NCBI GenBank assembly: GCA_022497155.1
Contig: MU385722.1
Coordinates: forward strand, 744,001 to 808,000
Direction of reading: 5' to 3'
Origin: Whalleya microplaca
Lineage: Eukaryota; Ascomycota; Sordariomycetes; Xylariales; Xylariaceae
DNA length: 64,000 bases
Part shown: positions 1-12,034 of the stretch, one piece after another
Position numbering within the stretch: position 1 is the stretch's first letter
How the letters are laid out: the number at the start of each line of letters is the position of its first letter
The notes under the pieces: generated by a model
What the model was told of the DNA's origin: nothing
Databases searched by the model: none
What the model saw: only the letters and a program-made list of their open reading frames with translations
Program-made: the position numbers and the translations under genes

Positions 1-30
1 TTATGAGCTCATACTTTCTAATCATTCCTT

Positions 31-815
31 TCAAGTTTCCGGGAACTGTTCTCCTTGATCCCACTGTTTCATAGTATTAGTACTTGGCCATCCAAATGAA
101 TTCGCCTAGTGTTTCCATGCAACCGCAAAGCATGCTATGCACTGAAAATAGGGGTTGGGGAACGTACATGTTCAATAATACAGCCATCCTCCCAGCGATA
201 TCGGTCTACAATCTCACCCATTCCGTTCCGATAGTTCAACCACGACATCCCGCCTTCAAATTTAGTGCGGATCACAGTGATAGACTGGCTCCCCCAGATT
301 GGACCCAAAATATCCAGAGCATTTTGGGCGCCGTTTTGAGCCAATGGGTTGTGGTTCTATCGACCACAAGATTAATCAAGTCTGACCATGAAAAGCATGC
401 AATTGGCTTCCTAGACGTACGATGTACTCTGGCAAGATGTACTCGAAAGCTTTGTAGACATCTTTCTGAACGAGAAAAAGGTCGGCGAATTCATTGAATC
501 TCGCCTCGGTCTCTTCAGCAGTAGGCGCCGGTGTGATACTTTATTATAGTCAATATTTTCCTCTGTCTAGATTAGTGAAATATTGGGAGATGTAGGCACC
601 TGTTCTGGAAGCTTTTGACTCCCAGATATATCTCGACGAGGAATTATATGCCCCATAACAGAATACAAGGAGATACAATTGATACTGGATGTTACTCACC
701 GTGTACAGAACGTTGAATTGCCCTGTCGTCCCACGATAGCCTTGCCTAAAGGCGTCGGTGCAGCTAACCCCACCAGGGGAGCTGAGAGGGCAGCAAGCAG
801 AGTAAAGGCACGCAT
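31..815 (-). CDS. Secreted SnoaL/NTF2-like small protein, 4 exons
   Basis: Exons are 815-700, 538-421, 356-168 and 63-31, giving 151 residues. Introns of 161, 64 and 104 bp all start GT and end AG, and the phases join without a stop. The protein begins MRAFTLLAALSAPLVGLA, a clear signal peptide. The middle exon reads PTAEETEARFNEFADLF. Exon 3 carries NHNPLAQNGAQNALDILGPI and then a stretch ending in DRYRWEDGCIIEH. The last exon encodes WDQGEQFPET and a stop. This arrangement, with NHNPLA, a Trp-Arg-Trp-like region and a C-terminal WDQGE, is typical of fungal SnoaL-like (NTF2 fold) proteins related to predicted aldol-condensation or polyketide-cyclase enzymes. The fold is known; the substrate is not. 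The gene had no single long frame, so it is easy to miss. Transcription runs toward the left window edge. Confidence 0.8.
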
Positions 816-2099
816 GTCGACTAGCAAAGCTCCAGGCAGTATACCAAGCTTCCTCCAGAACACTTTATTACACTGCGGAAGTGATTGGTAGTTTTATACA
901 TTAGTTTTATATATTTACATATCGTCATAGCATAAAAGTCTCGGCGGCGACGCCCCTCGATTTTATATTAAAGCGGAGAGGCCAAGGCCACTATTCACGG
1001 TAAGCCAGTCAAGGAGCTTACGTTCAGATTCTAGTCAAACACCGGATTCTCTGTTAAAAGACACTCGATGTCTCATTGAGACCCACCGAAATGATGCAGT
1101 AAGTAAAAATACATTAGCCTTTACCGGCTATGCTCTAACTTATTGTTACTGTTGCCTACATCTCTCGGTTTTGGCCCACGATTCCATTGGTGCGGATATT
1201 CGATTTAACCCGGGGTTGGTCCACGGAAAGACGACCCCGTCTTCGATTTCCTCATTGCTATTAATGCATTTTCTTCACATTTCGTAAATCCACCTGTACG
1301 TACCATTGAGGAACTTAACACTGAATAAATACATGAATATCTTGCTATCAAACAGAGCGTTTGTAGTAGCCATTGTTGTAGTCAACGATGAAGGTCAGAA
1401 GCAGCACGATACGTAGATCGCAGAAGTTCAATATTCTAAAACAAGGCAATCACGATTACCTACCTAGACCAAACGGAAGAATTTGAAGTATCATGGTGGG
1501 TTACATATGCATTACAGTCATGACTAAAGCGAATGCGAACAAGTACTTCTCAATCAATAAGGAATAGTAAACTCTGGTATGGGGGCAACAATAAACCCAT
1601 ACATCTACATATATCGTGACTATAGATGCATTAATTGACCAGGATACCAAAACAGTCTCTTGCTGATATAATTCAGACACAACTACTTCAGATATCTAGG
1701 CTGTTAGTCTCACTTGGTCTTGCCAAAAGTAGAACCCTAACGCCGGACCTGGGGCTGGATGGCTCTCATGAGAGATTTTGGAAGTTAAAGGATCCTGATC
1801 ACGCAAAGAAAAGCCCCGTTCAAACTATTCTGGAATATATCAAACCGCATACAAAAAAAGCGCTAGTCGAGAAAGGTACTGTTGAGCTGAGAATTGCCAG
1901 TAGTGCATTATGTTATATAGGTGACATGCCAGATTGTTATATCACTTTTGGTTAAAAGACTGATCTGCTCGAGAGTGAACACGGCCTTGGATATTGTACC
2001 TACGCCCTTAAATATGGATTTATATTGGAAGATGTTCACCTTAGTACTAAATTTATACTATTAGCTAGGCTATCTTCCTATTAATTTAAATATCCAGGT
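816..2099. other. Intergenic, no supported gene
   Basis: This is the upstream region of the SnoaL-like gene, ordinary in composition up to about 2.0 kb and grading into the AT-rich block. A 106-codon open frame at 1635-1955 (+) starts at TTG directly after a stop and matches no family I know. I do not call it a gene. Confidence 0.4.
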
Positions 2100-5000
2100 T
2101 AGGGGCGAGTTAGAAAGATTTAGGCCAAGTATTTTAATTGTTGAAAGTATATATGTAAGTAAGCCAAGAAGTTTAGTTCAATATTTACTCCATCGCAGAT
2201 GCGGTATAGTGTTTACGACAGGATAATGATGATGATAATGAATTTGTTTACGTCTATAAGGACGGATATCTGTTTACCTTATTTACCGATAAAGGAGACG
2301 TTTTTTATCGACGCTATATAGCGTATAAAGACGGCTGGAGTACTATTATAAAGCTAGTTTATTACTTAATATAAGAAAAGTTATAGGTATATATTTCCTA
2401 TAGTTTATACGATCGCGAGGCGGCTATTATTTAATAAGAAAATTTGCGTAACTTTTTTTTTTTTACTTAAAACGTAGCCGAAATTAGGTATAAGGTAATA
2501 TATTAGCTTACGTATTTAAATAATTTATATAAAGTTTAGCGTCTTATATAAATGACTTAAAGTCTTTAAAGCCCGAAGGGTTTAAAAGGTACTTTAAAAT
2601 TCCCTTAAGCGGTACTATTTTCGGTAGTTTTTTTTTTATTTTTTTATATTTAATAAAATGTTTAGGGCTTTTTTTTTTATTATATTAATACGGCTTGCCT
2701 TATTTTAGATATCCGAATCGTTTATAATATTTTATAAAGTTTTTATAATTAGATTGTTTTATTAAAAGTCGGTATAAAATAAGTTATATTAGTTATAACT
2801 TTTTTAGAATATTTATTACCGATAGGCCTTATAATCGATATTTTTTAGGTACGTTAATAATTTATTAACTTTTTTTTAATTTTTTATATTACTTTTTATT
2901 AATTTTTTTAGATAAATTAAAATAGGAGGTTTAATTAACGTTACGTTAAGTTTTTTTAAGGTAGGTTTTACGTTTTTTTTCGCTTTTATATCTATATTTT
3001 TATTCCCGGGTATATTTATGTAGCCCGGTAATTATTATATTAATTATTTCTAGAGTTATATTATTAAGTTTTAGAAATTTATTACTACTATTTAAATTTT
3101 GTCCGGCGGGTATTTTAAAAGGTTTAATAAAACTACGGAATTATTTAAATAAAAATAAAATATGCCGGGAGGTTTAGTTAAAGTTTAGCGCGTTATTTTT
3201 CGCGCCGTTTTTGCTTTTATATCGAAAATTTCCGCCTACTATATTATATTATATATTTTGCTAACTATACGGGCTTATAAAAAGGCTACTTAATTTTAGC
3301 TTGTTTTTTTGTTTTTCGACTTATTTAAGTATATAATAATATATTCCGGGGGGATAGTATTAAATTAGGTATAATATATATTTCGGCTCTGTTTTTTTCC
3401 CGAGGTAACTAAAAGCCGCCGGGTTTTTTATTACCGGATTAAAAGTTTAAGTTTAAGGCTTAATAATATAAGTTTCGTTATATGTTATAGCCGGGATAGT
3501 TTTATTAAAAGAGGCCGGGTAATTAAGCAACTTTTTTTTTTCGAAAGGAATTATTTAGCTGTCGGATTAAGGGGTATAAAAGGTCGATTATCCGGAGCTA
3601 TATTAACATTCGGAATTATATTTATTCGAATAATATTTTAGCCGGTAATATATTTATATTTTTATATAATAAGACGTTATTAATAATACGTTATACCGGT
3701 AATATTATTTTAGCAGTTATTTAAATAGCTTTATTTATAATAAAGCGGTAATATATAGTTTTAATAAAAACTATTTTATTTTTTATAATAATATTTAGTT
3801 TCGTTAGGTTAAGTTATTATATTTTAACTATAAAGGTTGCTATCGGTAGTACATAAGCCGCGGCTATTTTTATAGTTATAATCGGTAGGCTTTTTTTATA
3901 TATCTTATTTAAGTTACGGAAGTGTTATATAATTTTTAGCGCTTTCGCTTTTTAGTTTTCCGTATATTTCCGGAAGGAAAGCTTAAAATTAAAGAAAATA
4001 TTTAGCTATCGAATTGCCGCTTTTTTTAATATTAGGCTTACTTTAAAATCCCCGGCTTAAATTTGTTTTATATAAAGGCCTCCGGTTTTATTAAAATAAA
4101 TAAGCTTATATTTAACTAGATCAAAAATAAATATATTATTTTATTTTTAATTAAAGGCATTTTAAATATTTGCCGATAAAAGTTTTGCGGTTTTTATTAT
4201 AATATTACTAGTTTATAATATAATTATATCGTTAGCGTAGCCGAAATAAGTGTTTTTGTCCCGCCGGTTAAATAGCGGTTTAATATATAATATAAATAAT
4301 ATTAGTAAAACCGGGGAACTTTAAGGAATGTTATAAGTTAAAAAAGCTATAAGAAGTTTTATATTTTTTAGCCAGACCGATATTATTTAATTTATTATAA
4401 AATATTTTATTTATTTATTTAGCCCGGGAGGCTAATTTTATTTGCGGAGTTATAAAATAAGCTGTTTTTTAAATATCGCGTTATATATACCGGATATATT
4501 TATTATAAAGAGAAATGTTTTTTAGCCGGCTAAAAAAACCTTTTCGATATTATAAATAACGTATGCTATAAGGTTAATTCCTAACTATTTCGGGAGAGCC
4601 CCGAATTATTGCGGGTTTAAGATTTTTTTACATATAGTTATAATAGCTATTTATTGCTTTATTAACTTTTTTAGGCTTTTGCCGAAATAAAAAAGAAATG
4701 AGATTAGGCGTTAGGATTTTAGTATTATAAAATCCGACTTTTTAATTTTCGGTAATATTATAATATTTATTGTTTTAAAAATTATAAAGTAAAAGCCGGT
4801 ACAGATATTATTTTTATATAAGGTGCGGATTTTTTTTTAGCGCGAGTTATATAAGATATAATAATATCGCCGATATATTATTTTTGCCCGGTACTATATT
4901 AGCTATATATATATATATAGTTTTAGCTTTTTTTATAGTTATGTTTTAATTTTATTTTATCGGGGTTATTTTATTCGCGACTAAAAGGTTTTATAAGTTT

Positions 5001-6335
5001 TAAATATTATTATTTGCCGCGTTTAAGGTTAATATAGTGTTTTTTAATATTTTAGTTTTTTCGGTAGTATTAAAAATAGGTTTATTAAGTTTATTTAATA
5101 GGGGTACCTTAAATTTATTTTTAAGTTTATATTATTTCGTAATTTTAAAAATAGCTTTATCCGAATTGGCTTTTTTGATTTGCTTTTTTTAATAGGCCTT
5201 TTTCGCGCGGCGTATAGCTGCCTATATATTATGCCGTATTTTTATTTAGTTTTCGGCTAAGTTATTCCGGCGTTTTATCTCGTATATTTCGCCGAATATT
5301 AAACCGTATTTATTATTTTATTACGCCGACTGAAATCTTTTATTACGTTTTTTAATACTTACGTTTTATAAGTACTTATTTAAAATATTAGTAATAGCTT
5401 TAGCTAATATTTCTATCTTTTTTACGGTAGCGGCGTTATTTAAATATAGGTTAATATAAGTATATATTAACTTAATAAATTAATAAAGGTTATCGGAGTT
5501 AATTTTTAGTTTTTTTTCTGTTATTTTTAATAGCAATATTATCGGAATATAATAAAATATTAATTAGTAATTAGATTTAGTTTTAAAAGAGATTTTTATT
5601 TTTTTTTAGTGCTTAGGATATTAGTAAACGCTATATTAATTATATTTCCCGCATTATATGTAAATTAATTTCTATAAACGAATTTTAAATTATAGGTTTC
5701 CGTTTATTACGCTATTTATTTCTTTAAGCTATCGTACAAAAGGTGGCCGGGCTATTATAATTAATAAATAATATTAAAGTTTTTTATAATAAAAAACCGG
5801 CTAAATTATTATTATATTTTAAAAATAAAAAAAGTCGTTTTTTTTTATTTTATGCCGGTAAATATTATAAAAAGTAATGTCGTTAATTTTTATTACATAA
5901 AAATTACGCGAGATAAACAGTTTAATTTATATATATCGGATATTATCGGATATTTTTATATAAATTAAAATATATAGATATTTATTTTAAATTTCGATTA
6001 AAATATATATATTATAAAAAAAATAGCTAATTGTTTATTTTTATAATAAGTTTTTACTAATTTAAAGTTTTTATATTAATATTACGTTTATTTTAAATTA
6101 CGTTATTAAATTAAACGTTAAGCTATAATTAATATTAATTTATATTATATTAATTTATAAAACTATTAGTTCGGTTTTTAATGTTTATTTGTTATTTTTG
6201 CGGCAAGGCAGCCGACTAGTTTTATTATACGTTCGGGATATAAATAAGTTATATATTATTTCTTATTATAAGGGCTCCGTTATTTAATAACAATGTTTTT
6301 ATTTTTATTTTTATCGGTACTATCGCCGAGATTAG

Positions 6336-6644
6336 TGTAATGGGGCAGGGGATTACGGGTATTGATAGCAGCTTAGGAGCCACTAAAAGCCCCCTGGAGC
6401 CACGTCATAGGGCACTTCACAGGGCACTCCACAGGGTATCTACAGGGCACTCCACAGGGCAATTTACAGTGGATCACATACCTGTATTTAGCTGACCTTT
6501 TCCCTCACATCTCCTTCACTTTTTTAAGAGAGATATCACTAGATAGTCACACAGTCACACACATATAGCTCTAGCAGCTAATATACACTCATTTTTAACC
6601 TAATATCTCACTTTCGCTTCACCCTAACACCCTGTCCTAAGACA
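6336..6644. mobile_element. Solo LTR, 309 bp, inserted in the RIPed LINE
   Basis: The segment begins TGTAATGG and ends AAGACA, a TGT...ACA pair typical of LTR ends. It is flanked by a direct repeat, TTAG at 6332-6335 and 6645-6648 (or ATTAG if the last A is shared). Its base composition is normal, with many CA and TG dinucleotides, in sharp contrast to the RIPed LINE on both sides. It carries five imperfect 12-bp repeats. No internal region or second LTR is present, so it is best explained as a solo LTR left by recombination. The orientation and parent element are unknown. Confidence 0.6.
6409..6467. repeat. 12-bp minisatellite inside the solo LTR
   Basis: There are five head-to-tail units of the type AGGGCACTCCAC (6409, 6421, 6433, 6444, 6456). 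Units 2 and 4 are identical, unit 3 is one base shorter, and the last is the most diverged. Confidence 0.85.
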
Positions 6645-8340
6645 TTAGTTAGTTATTTTTAGTATTAAAAATTTTTTTAGTTATCCCGGGTTTTTTAATA
6701 TCCGCTATTTTATATATTATTTAAAAGGATTATTTTTTTAATTATTTAATAGCTATAAGTTATTTTTTAATTAAGTAGGTTAGTTTATTATCAACTTATT
6801 TAAACTTAATAAAATATATTATAAAATTTATAAAATAAGGACCCCGGTAATTAGTATATTTTATAAAATTAGTATATATATTATTATATAAGATTTTATA
6901 GTTTTTATATTTTTTATTTCGAAAATACGATTGTAAGTTATAATAATTTTAGTATTTATTATATTATATAATTCTTGACTTTTAATTTAGTTATTTAACC
7001 GGTTTCGAGTTAAAAAAACGGAATTTTATTCGGACGTTATTAATAAAAAACACTATTTAGTTTTAAAGGTACGGGGTATTTTTATTTAGGTAATAAGTCG
7101 GTTTATATATAATCGGCTTTTTTTTTATAGCCGATATAATTTTTTAAGTTATAATAATATCGGTAAGCTTTATTTTATTATATATACGAAATTCCCGGAG
7201 GACGTTAAGTATAATATAAGTAATTTATTTAATTGCTTTTTCGATTTTATTTCCCTTTTTTTTTAATAAAGGCTAAAATATTAAAAGTTAGGTTTTAATT
7301 TTATTGTTTTTAAGTTTAATAGTTTATTTAAAACGGACTATTTAAACTTTTTATATATCGGAAAGTGCGAGTTTTATATATTTTATAAGGCTAATTTTAA
7401 ATTTAATAAAAATTAGCTATTTTTATTAATAGTTTTTTGGTATATATAAGAAAAGCTTTTAGTCGGGTTTTTTTTAGCCCGTTTTAGTCGATTTATTAAT
7501 AATAGATATAATAGGCTTAAAAGTAGTGCTTTTTTTCCGGCTTTTGCGTTTTTATAACTAAACTATCTGCTATTTTTTTTATAAGTTAAGGTTAGGGTTA
7601 GTTAGGGTAATATTAGCTATAATTATTACGTAAGTTTTATTAGGGGTTTTATAAAATTAATTTATTAAATTTTTATTTACGATATATTGTTAGGCGCTTT
7701 TTTTATTTTTTTTTATTATAAAAAATATACCGGGAATATAATTATCGGTTAGGGCATTTTATTAATTATTCGCTTTATTATTTTTTTTATTATTTTTTTT
7801 ATTAGATTTAGTAAATATTAAAAAAAAGGTATATATATTATTTAGTATATTTTATAAGGTAATATAAATAATTATATAAATGCGGTTTGCTTATTTATAA
7901 TAAAGGTTAGTTTAATATTTATTAAAAATTATATTAATAGTTTTAGTTATTTTAGTAAAAATGTCGTATCGGGTAATATATTATATCTCGTTTTAATTAA
8001 GCTATTTTTTTATAAAACTAGCTAGAAATTTCGCTCGGTGTTTTTTTTTAACGTTTTTAAATAGGTTAAGTATTATTGTCGCTTTTAGGTTATAAATAAT
8101 TATACGTTTAAGCTTACGTGCCGTTTTAATAGGAAGCGGTATAACGCGTATATCAGGAATCGGGGATATTATAATGTTTATATAACGGAAAAAATAAGGA
8201 GTTACCGTTTTTAGGGTTACTAAAGCAGGCCGTTTATAGTATTACTCGGTAAAGGTAGTACTATTATCAGTTTTCCAGTCTTTTTAAGGTTAGTATACGG
8301 TAGTAAAGGCGCCCGCTATCTTTCGGGACGGGCGTTAATG

Positions 8341-11300
8341 CGCCTTTAATTAATCGTATAAACGATGCGATTAATTTGGTGCGGAAGAGGGCTTAAAATA
8401 TAAAGTGCGCGCAGAGTTATTCCTATCTTGGGGTAGGGGGTGGTAGTTATAGGAAGGATATTTACGACAGGATAATACGTAGTACCCTTGATACGTATGG
8501 CATATTGGCCACCTAGGTATGTCACTGTCTTTGAGTTCCAAGGAAGCACAAAGCACAGCCCCTAATGAATAACCAAGACTTACAGACTCATACTGAAGCT
8601 ATATATAAGACATTGTCATAGCTACCATCTCACTAAGATGTCATTAGACAGCCAGTATACTTAGTCCTTTTAGGCCACCACAAATATTGCAGAAGACAAG
8701 CTATAAGATATAGATAGGGGCTTCGAGACACGTCCTTTACTCACGACATATTACGGCCACTAAAAATGTATACACAGTACATTGCTCTGGTCATATACTA
8801 GTCAGTCTAAAGACATCCACTACCCTGGATGATGACTGGGGCCATAGTTGGTATTCCTATCTGTACTTGCACTGGCTGTTTCGCCTTAACACGCCTTTTA
8901 CCATAAACATCTGTACGGCTGTCTCTAACATTTTGTCACATAACCTTGAACAATCGGTCCTTGCTCGTGATACAACAGCTCTTAGGTCGGCTAGGGTATC
9001 GTCCTACTTGAATAGTATGCATAATGTGGCCTTGTGTCCCTGAGTCACCGCCAATCCAACATTTGACTTAAGATGATTGTATCGCCACACTGAAGCAAGT
9101 CCCATCATTCTGTGTTGATGTTAACATCTCCCTGCTGCGCAGTACGGCCTGGTATATAAGCTTAAGCTCCCGATAGTCTAGATAAACTTGCATAATGGCG
9201 TATACCTATGGTGCAACGTAGTACCCGAGTCTTGGGCAACACCATACATGCAGAGCTGCAGCCATCCGTGGTCGGTTCGTTGAGGAAAGGTAGGGAGACA
9301 ACTCGTGGCGAATGTCTTAATAAAGAGCCAATCAGAGATTGTTCACAATACTGTCTAACTTCCTTCGAGAGAGTCCTAACTAATGCATGCGATCAGTGGC
9401 CATTGATCAAGGCATCAAGCAAATGTGCAAAGGCACTTGACATGCTCCCAGCCATCCAATAGGCAGCTGTAGGAATGCATCTCCAAGCTTCGTCACATAG
9501 CAGAGCAAAACTGCGTGCGTCTGATTCGCCCATTCAATCAAGTCTCATCTGGGTTGGTGTTTCAAGTTTCGAGAAGCAAGTAATAATATATCTCAAACTA
9601 CCTAGTATCGATCCAAAGCCAGTAAAAATATCTGACAGGAGAAACCTGATGTTTAATGCAACAACACACATGCCTAATAAGGTATCGGTGACTGACAACC
9701 TATTACACGTGTGTGTAGGTGGTAGTTTAGGTAGTCGTTTAGGTAGCCAAAAGTCGTGTTTATTACGTACAAAATGTCTTTGCATGATTCAAATAGATCC
9801 AATCAAATTGGCGCTTCTCGGTCGCAACATAATAGTTAGGCAGTGAACTGAGCATATTTCGTCATCTGGTTGGGTTAGGATACTTATTAGGATCCCCGCA
9901 GAGATATTACTCCTCATTGGGACTGATTAGATCTTTATCGAGGCTGAGTAGCAGTCATCATGGAGCTTTCATGTCCCTCCCCCTGAAATCTGAATCCACT
10001 TATTGGAATAGAAAAAATCAGGGACGGTTGGGATCTTCAGGGACAACATTGAGGTGATGAGCCACTACTACGTATGTACGGTAATCTCCAGGGCAATTCT
10101 TCCGAGCCACCCCGGCCGGGGGCTTGAATCTACTAGTAATTTTAGTGTAGACTTAAGTAACTTGATAAATCTCTTATCGCCTTTTTCCGAGCTTCAGACG
10201 AATCCTCCCATTGAAATTGCGACAGGATGTATGCATGTACCGAACAGGGGCAATCCGGAGGAAATTTCCTTGCATGGTACATTATAGGTACTGTGTGTGT
10301 AGAAATTACGGTGGTCAAGTCTAAAGTTAGAAGATCCACCAGGTCAACTAAGCGACGCAGTAGTTTTAATAGCCTTTGTTAATAAGGTAGTTCAACGTGT
10401 ATGTATGTACAACTTGACAAAGTATTGTGAATGATGGATCTGAACCTCTCTCTGGATGTCCTGCACATATCGCGGAACACACAATACGCCATCACGCGCA
10501 AACATTCCAACCATAAACTCTACAAGTAGTGAAGTAATCAAACCAAAGGGGAAAAGAAAGAAAAAAAAAAAAAAAAAAAAACTCTCCCTTCACAGAACTG
10601 CGAAGCTGAAATTGTTAACTTTTGCTTGGCAACTAACACGAGCCACTGCCACACATACTATATATTCCGTACCTAATATCGAGCCAAGGGCGCTCTACTC
10701 TTTCTGAAACGCGCTGTGGTCGGGGAGGTAAATATGTACGTGTGGTTGTGTGGCGGGCAGGGCTGGCAAGTTAGCAGGGTTATCATTTTGTTACTAGTGA
10801 CCTACGCAGTGTGGCATGGCCCGCCACACTAGAACGCGCGGGTAAATCTTGTTCTACGCATATAGTACCCAGCCAGCCCAGCTTCGCATTGTGTAAGGTC
10901 GTACTTTTGTAGGTATTGCCCATTGGCGGGATCTGGCACTCGGGTTGGAGAGAGGGAACTCAGGGAAGAATATGTAATAAGCTAAAAATACCTAACCTAG
11001 ATGGTGAGCACGGGGTGCCATGAGGTTTATTAGAATTCATCGAATAAGCTTGTTCGGCCTGTCTGTAAGACATTGACGACATGATCCACGAGGTTGTCCC
11101 CTTTCATCTCTTCTCTCAGTCAATCATCTCCCACTACAGAAGGACCCTCTAAACCGGCCCCCTCACATGCTACCGAGAGAGATCCCGAAAATGACGATTC
11201 GTCCAGCGAACGAACCCCAGCCGGCCAGCAGCCCAGCGACAAAGCACATTAGGAAGTCCAATGGAATCGCCATGGCTGCATACATAGATAGTGCCGTGCC

Positions 11301-12034
11301 ATACGGTCGCAGCGAAGGTCCTCGATAGGAGAGGAATGAATCAATGAATCAGCGAATCTTCAAGGACCAGCCAATCGAAGCGATCCTCTCACTTCGCCAA
11401 CTCCCAGCAGATCTACCCGCCAAGCTTCCATGCTCCACATCTCCATCCGACCGCCGGCGCGGTGACCCTGTCAACCTCTGCCGTACTACCTACAGTACAT
11501 AGTACGGCTGTGAGTCGATCATGACGGGGCTAATAACCGCTCCGCCGTTGAATGAGCCAACGTGATTTGACACTCTTCCCTGTGGCACGCACCACTTACG
11601 GGCTTCTACGTACGGATAAGAGCAGCAGCAGCCATGCTTGCCATGCCCGGTTGAGCCCACTCTTACAGGGGTAGCACCTTCGGATGATTGAACCTCACGA
11701 GCCCCTAACCCTGGAATCTGGGTCTATCCACCGCCTTCTCTTTTCTGTTTGTCAAGAGCTCATCTTAGCAAACATAAATATCCATCACACAGCCTCCCGT
11801 GCGTAGGGAATGCCGCCTCCTTTGGCTATGTAGAGAGAAATCTGTATCACCAACAGACTTCTCTCCTCTGCCTCTCCCACATCACATACACTCTTTTCGA
11901 CTGTAGCCATTCTTTTATATATATATATATTTTTGCGCTTCTCGACATTCTTTCACCTTTGAAAAATCAGTCTCATTCTCTCCACCATCCTTTTTTCGTG
12001 AAGCTTCCAGTCAGTCGTTAGTATACCCGGTATC
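8341..12034. other. Intergenic region upstream of the protease gene
   Basis: Base composition returns to normal after about 8.35 kb. Short open frames (for example 8346-8549 minus, 9475-9846 plus, 11749-12021 plus) lack recognisable domains, and most start at TTG or CTG. A run of 21 A lies at 10561-10581. From about 11.75 kb the + strand becomes C/T-rich, as in fungal promoters. No gene is supported here. Confidence 0.4.
11914..11931 (+). promoter_or_regulatory. TATA-like AT tract upstream of the protease
   Basis: An uninterrupted TTTATATATATATATATA-type tract lies about 105-120 bp before the protease ATG, inside a pyrimidine-rich region. Position and composition suit a core promoter or 5' leader. 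This is inferred from placement only. Confidence 0.35.

Larger units (their letters stand above)
2100..8340 (-). mobile_element. RIP-degraded Tad1-type LINE retrotransposon (nested insertion inside)
   Basis: The block is extremely AT-rich and nearly lacks CpA and TpG while retaining CpG, as RIP produces. On the minus strand, broken frames still read as LINE protein. At 4219-4260 the reverse-transcriptase catalytic box reads FGYANDI, expected FGYADDI, with GAC changed to AAC by a G-to-A transition. Just upstream (about 4265-4330) the frame resembles PQGSPVSPILFMLY with stops and substitutions of the same kind. At about 5340-5620 an endonuclease-like S-N-Y (expected SDH) is followed by LYLNNAATVKKIEILAKAIT, then a Lys-rich linker. 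The order endonuclease (higher coordinates) then RT (lower coordinates) fits a LINE on the minus strand; Tad1 is the common fungal clade. Both ends are approximate (about 100 bp), and the part beyond 6650 is assigned by composition only. All coding capacity is lost. Confidence 0.75.

Noticed and set aside
1635..1955. 106-codon frame starting at TTG
   Set aside because: Non-ATG start directly after a stop, no recognised domain, next to a RIPed block.
7585..7612. Telomere-like AGGTTAGGGTTAGTTAGGG
   Set aside because: Only two or three imperfect units inside RIPed LINE sequence. Neighbouring DNA continues on both sides, so it is not a telomere or clear interstitial telomeric array.
9475..9846. 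123-codon plus-strand frame
   Set aside because: No domain, no neighbouring splice-joined exons; the opposite strand looks equally open.
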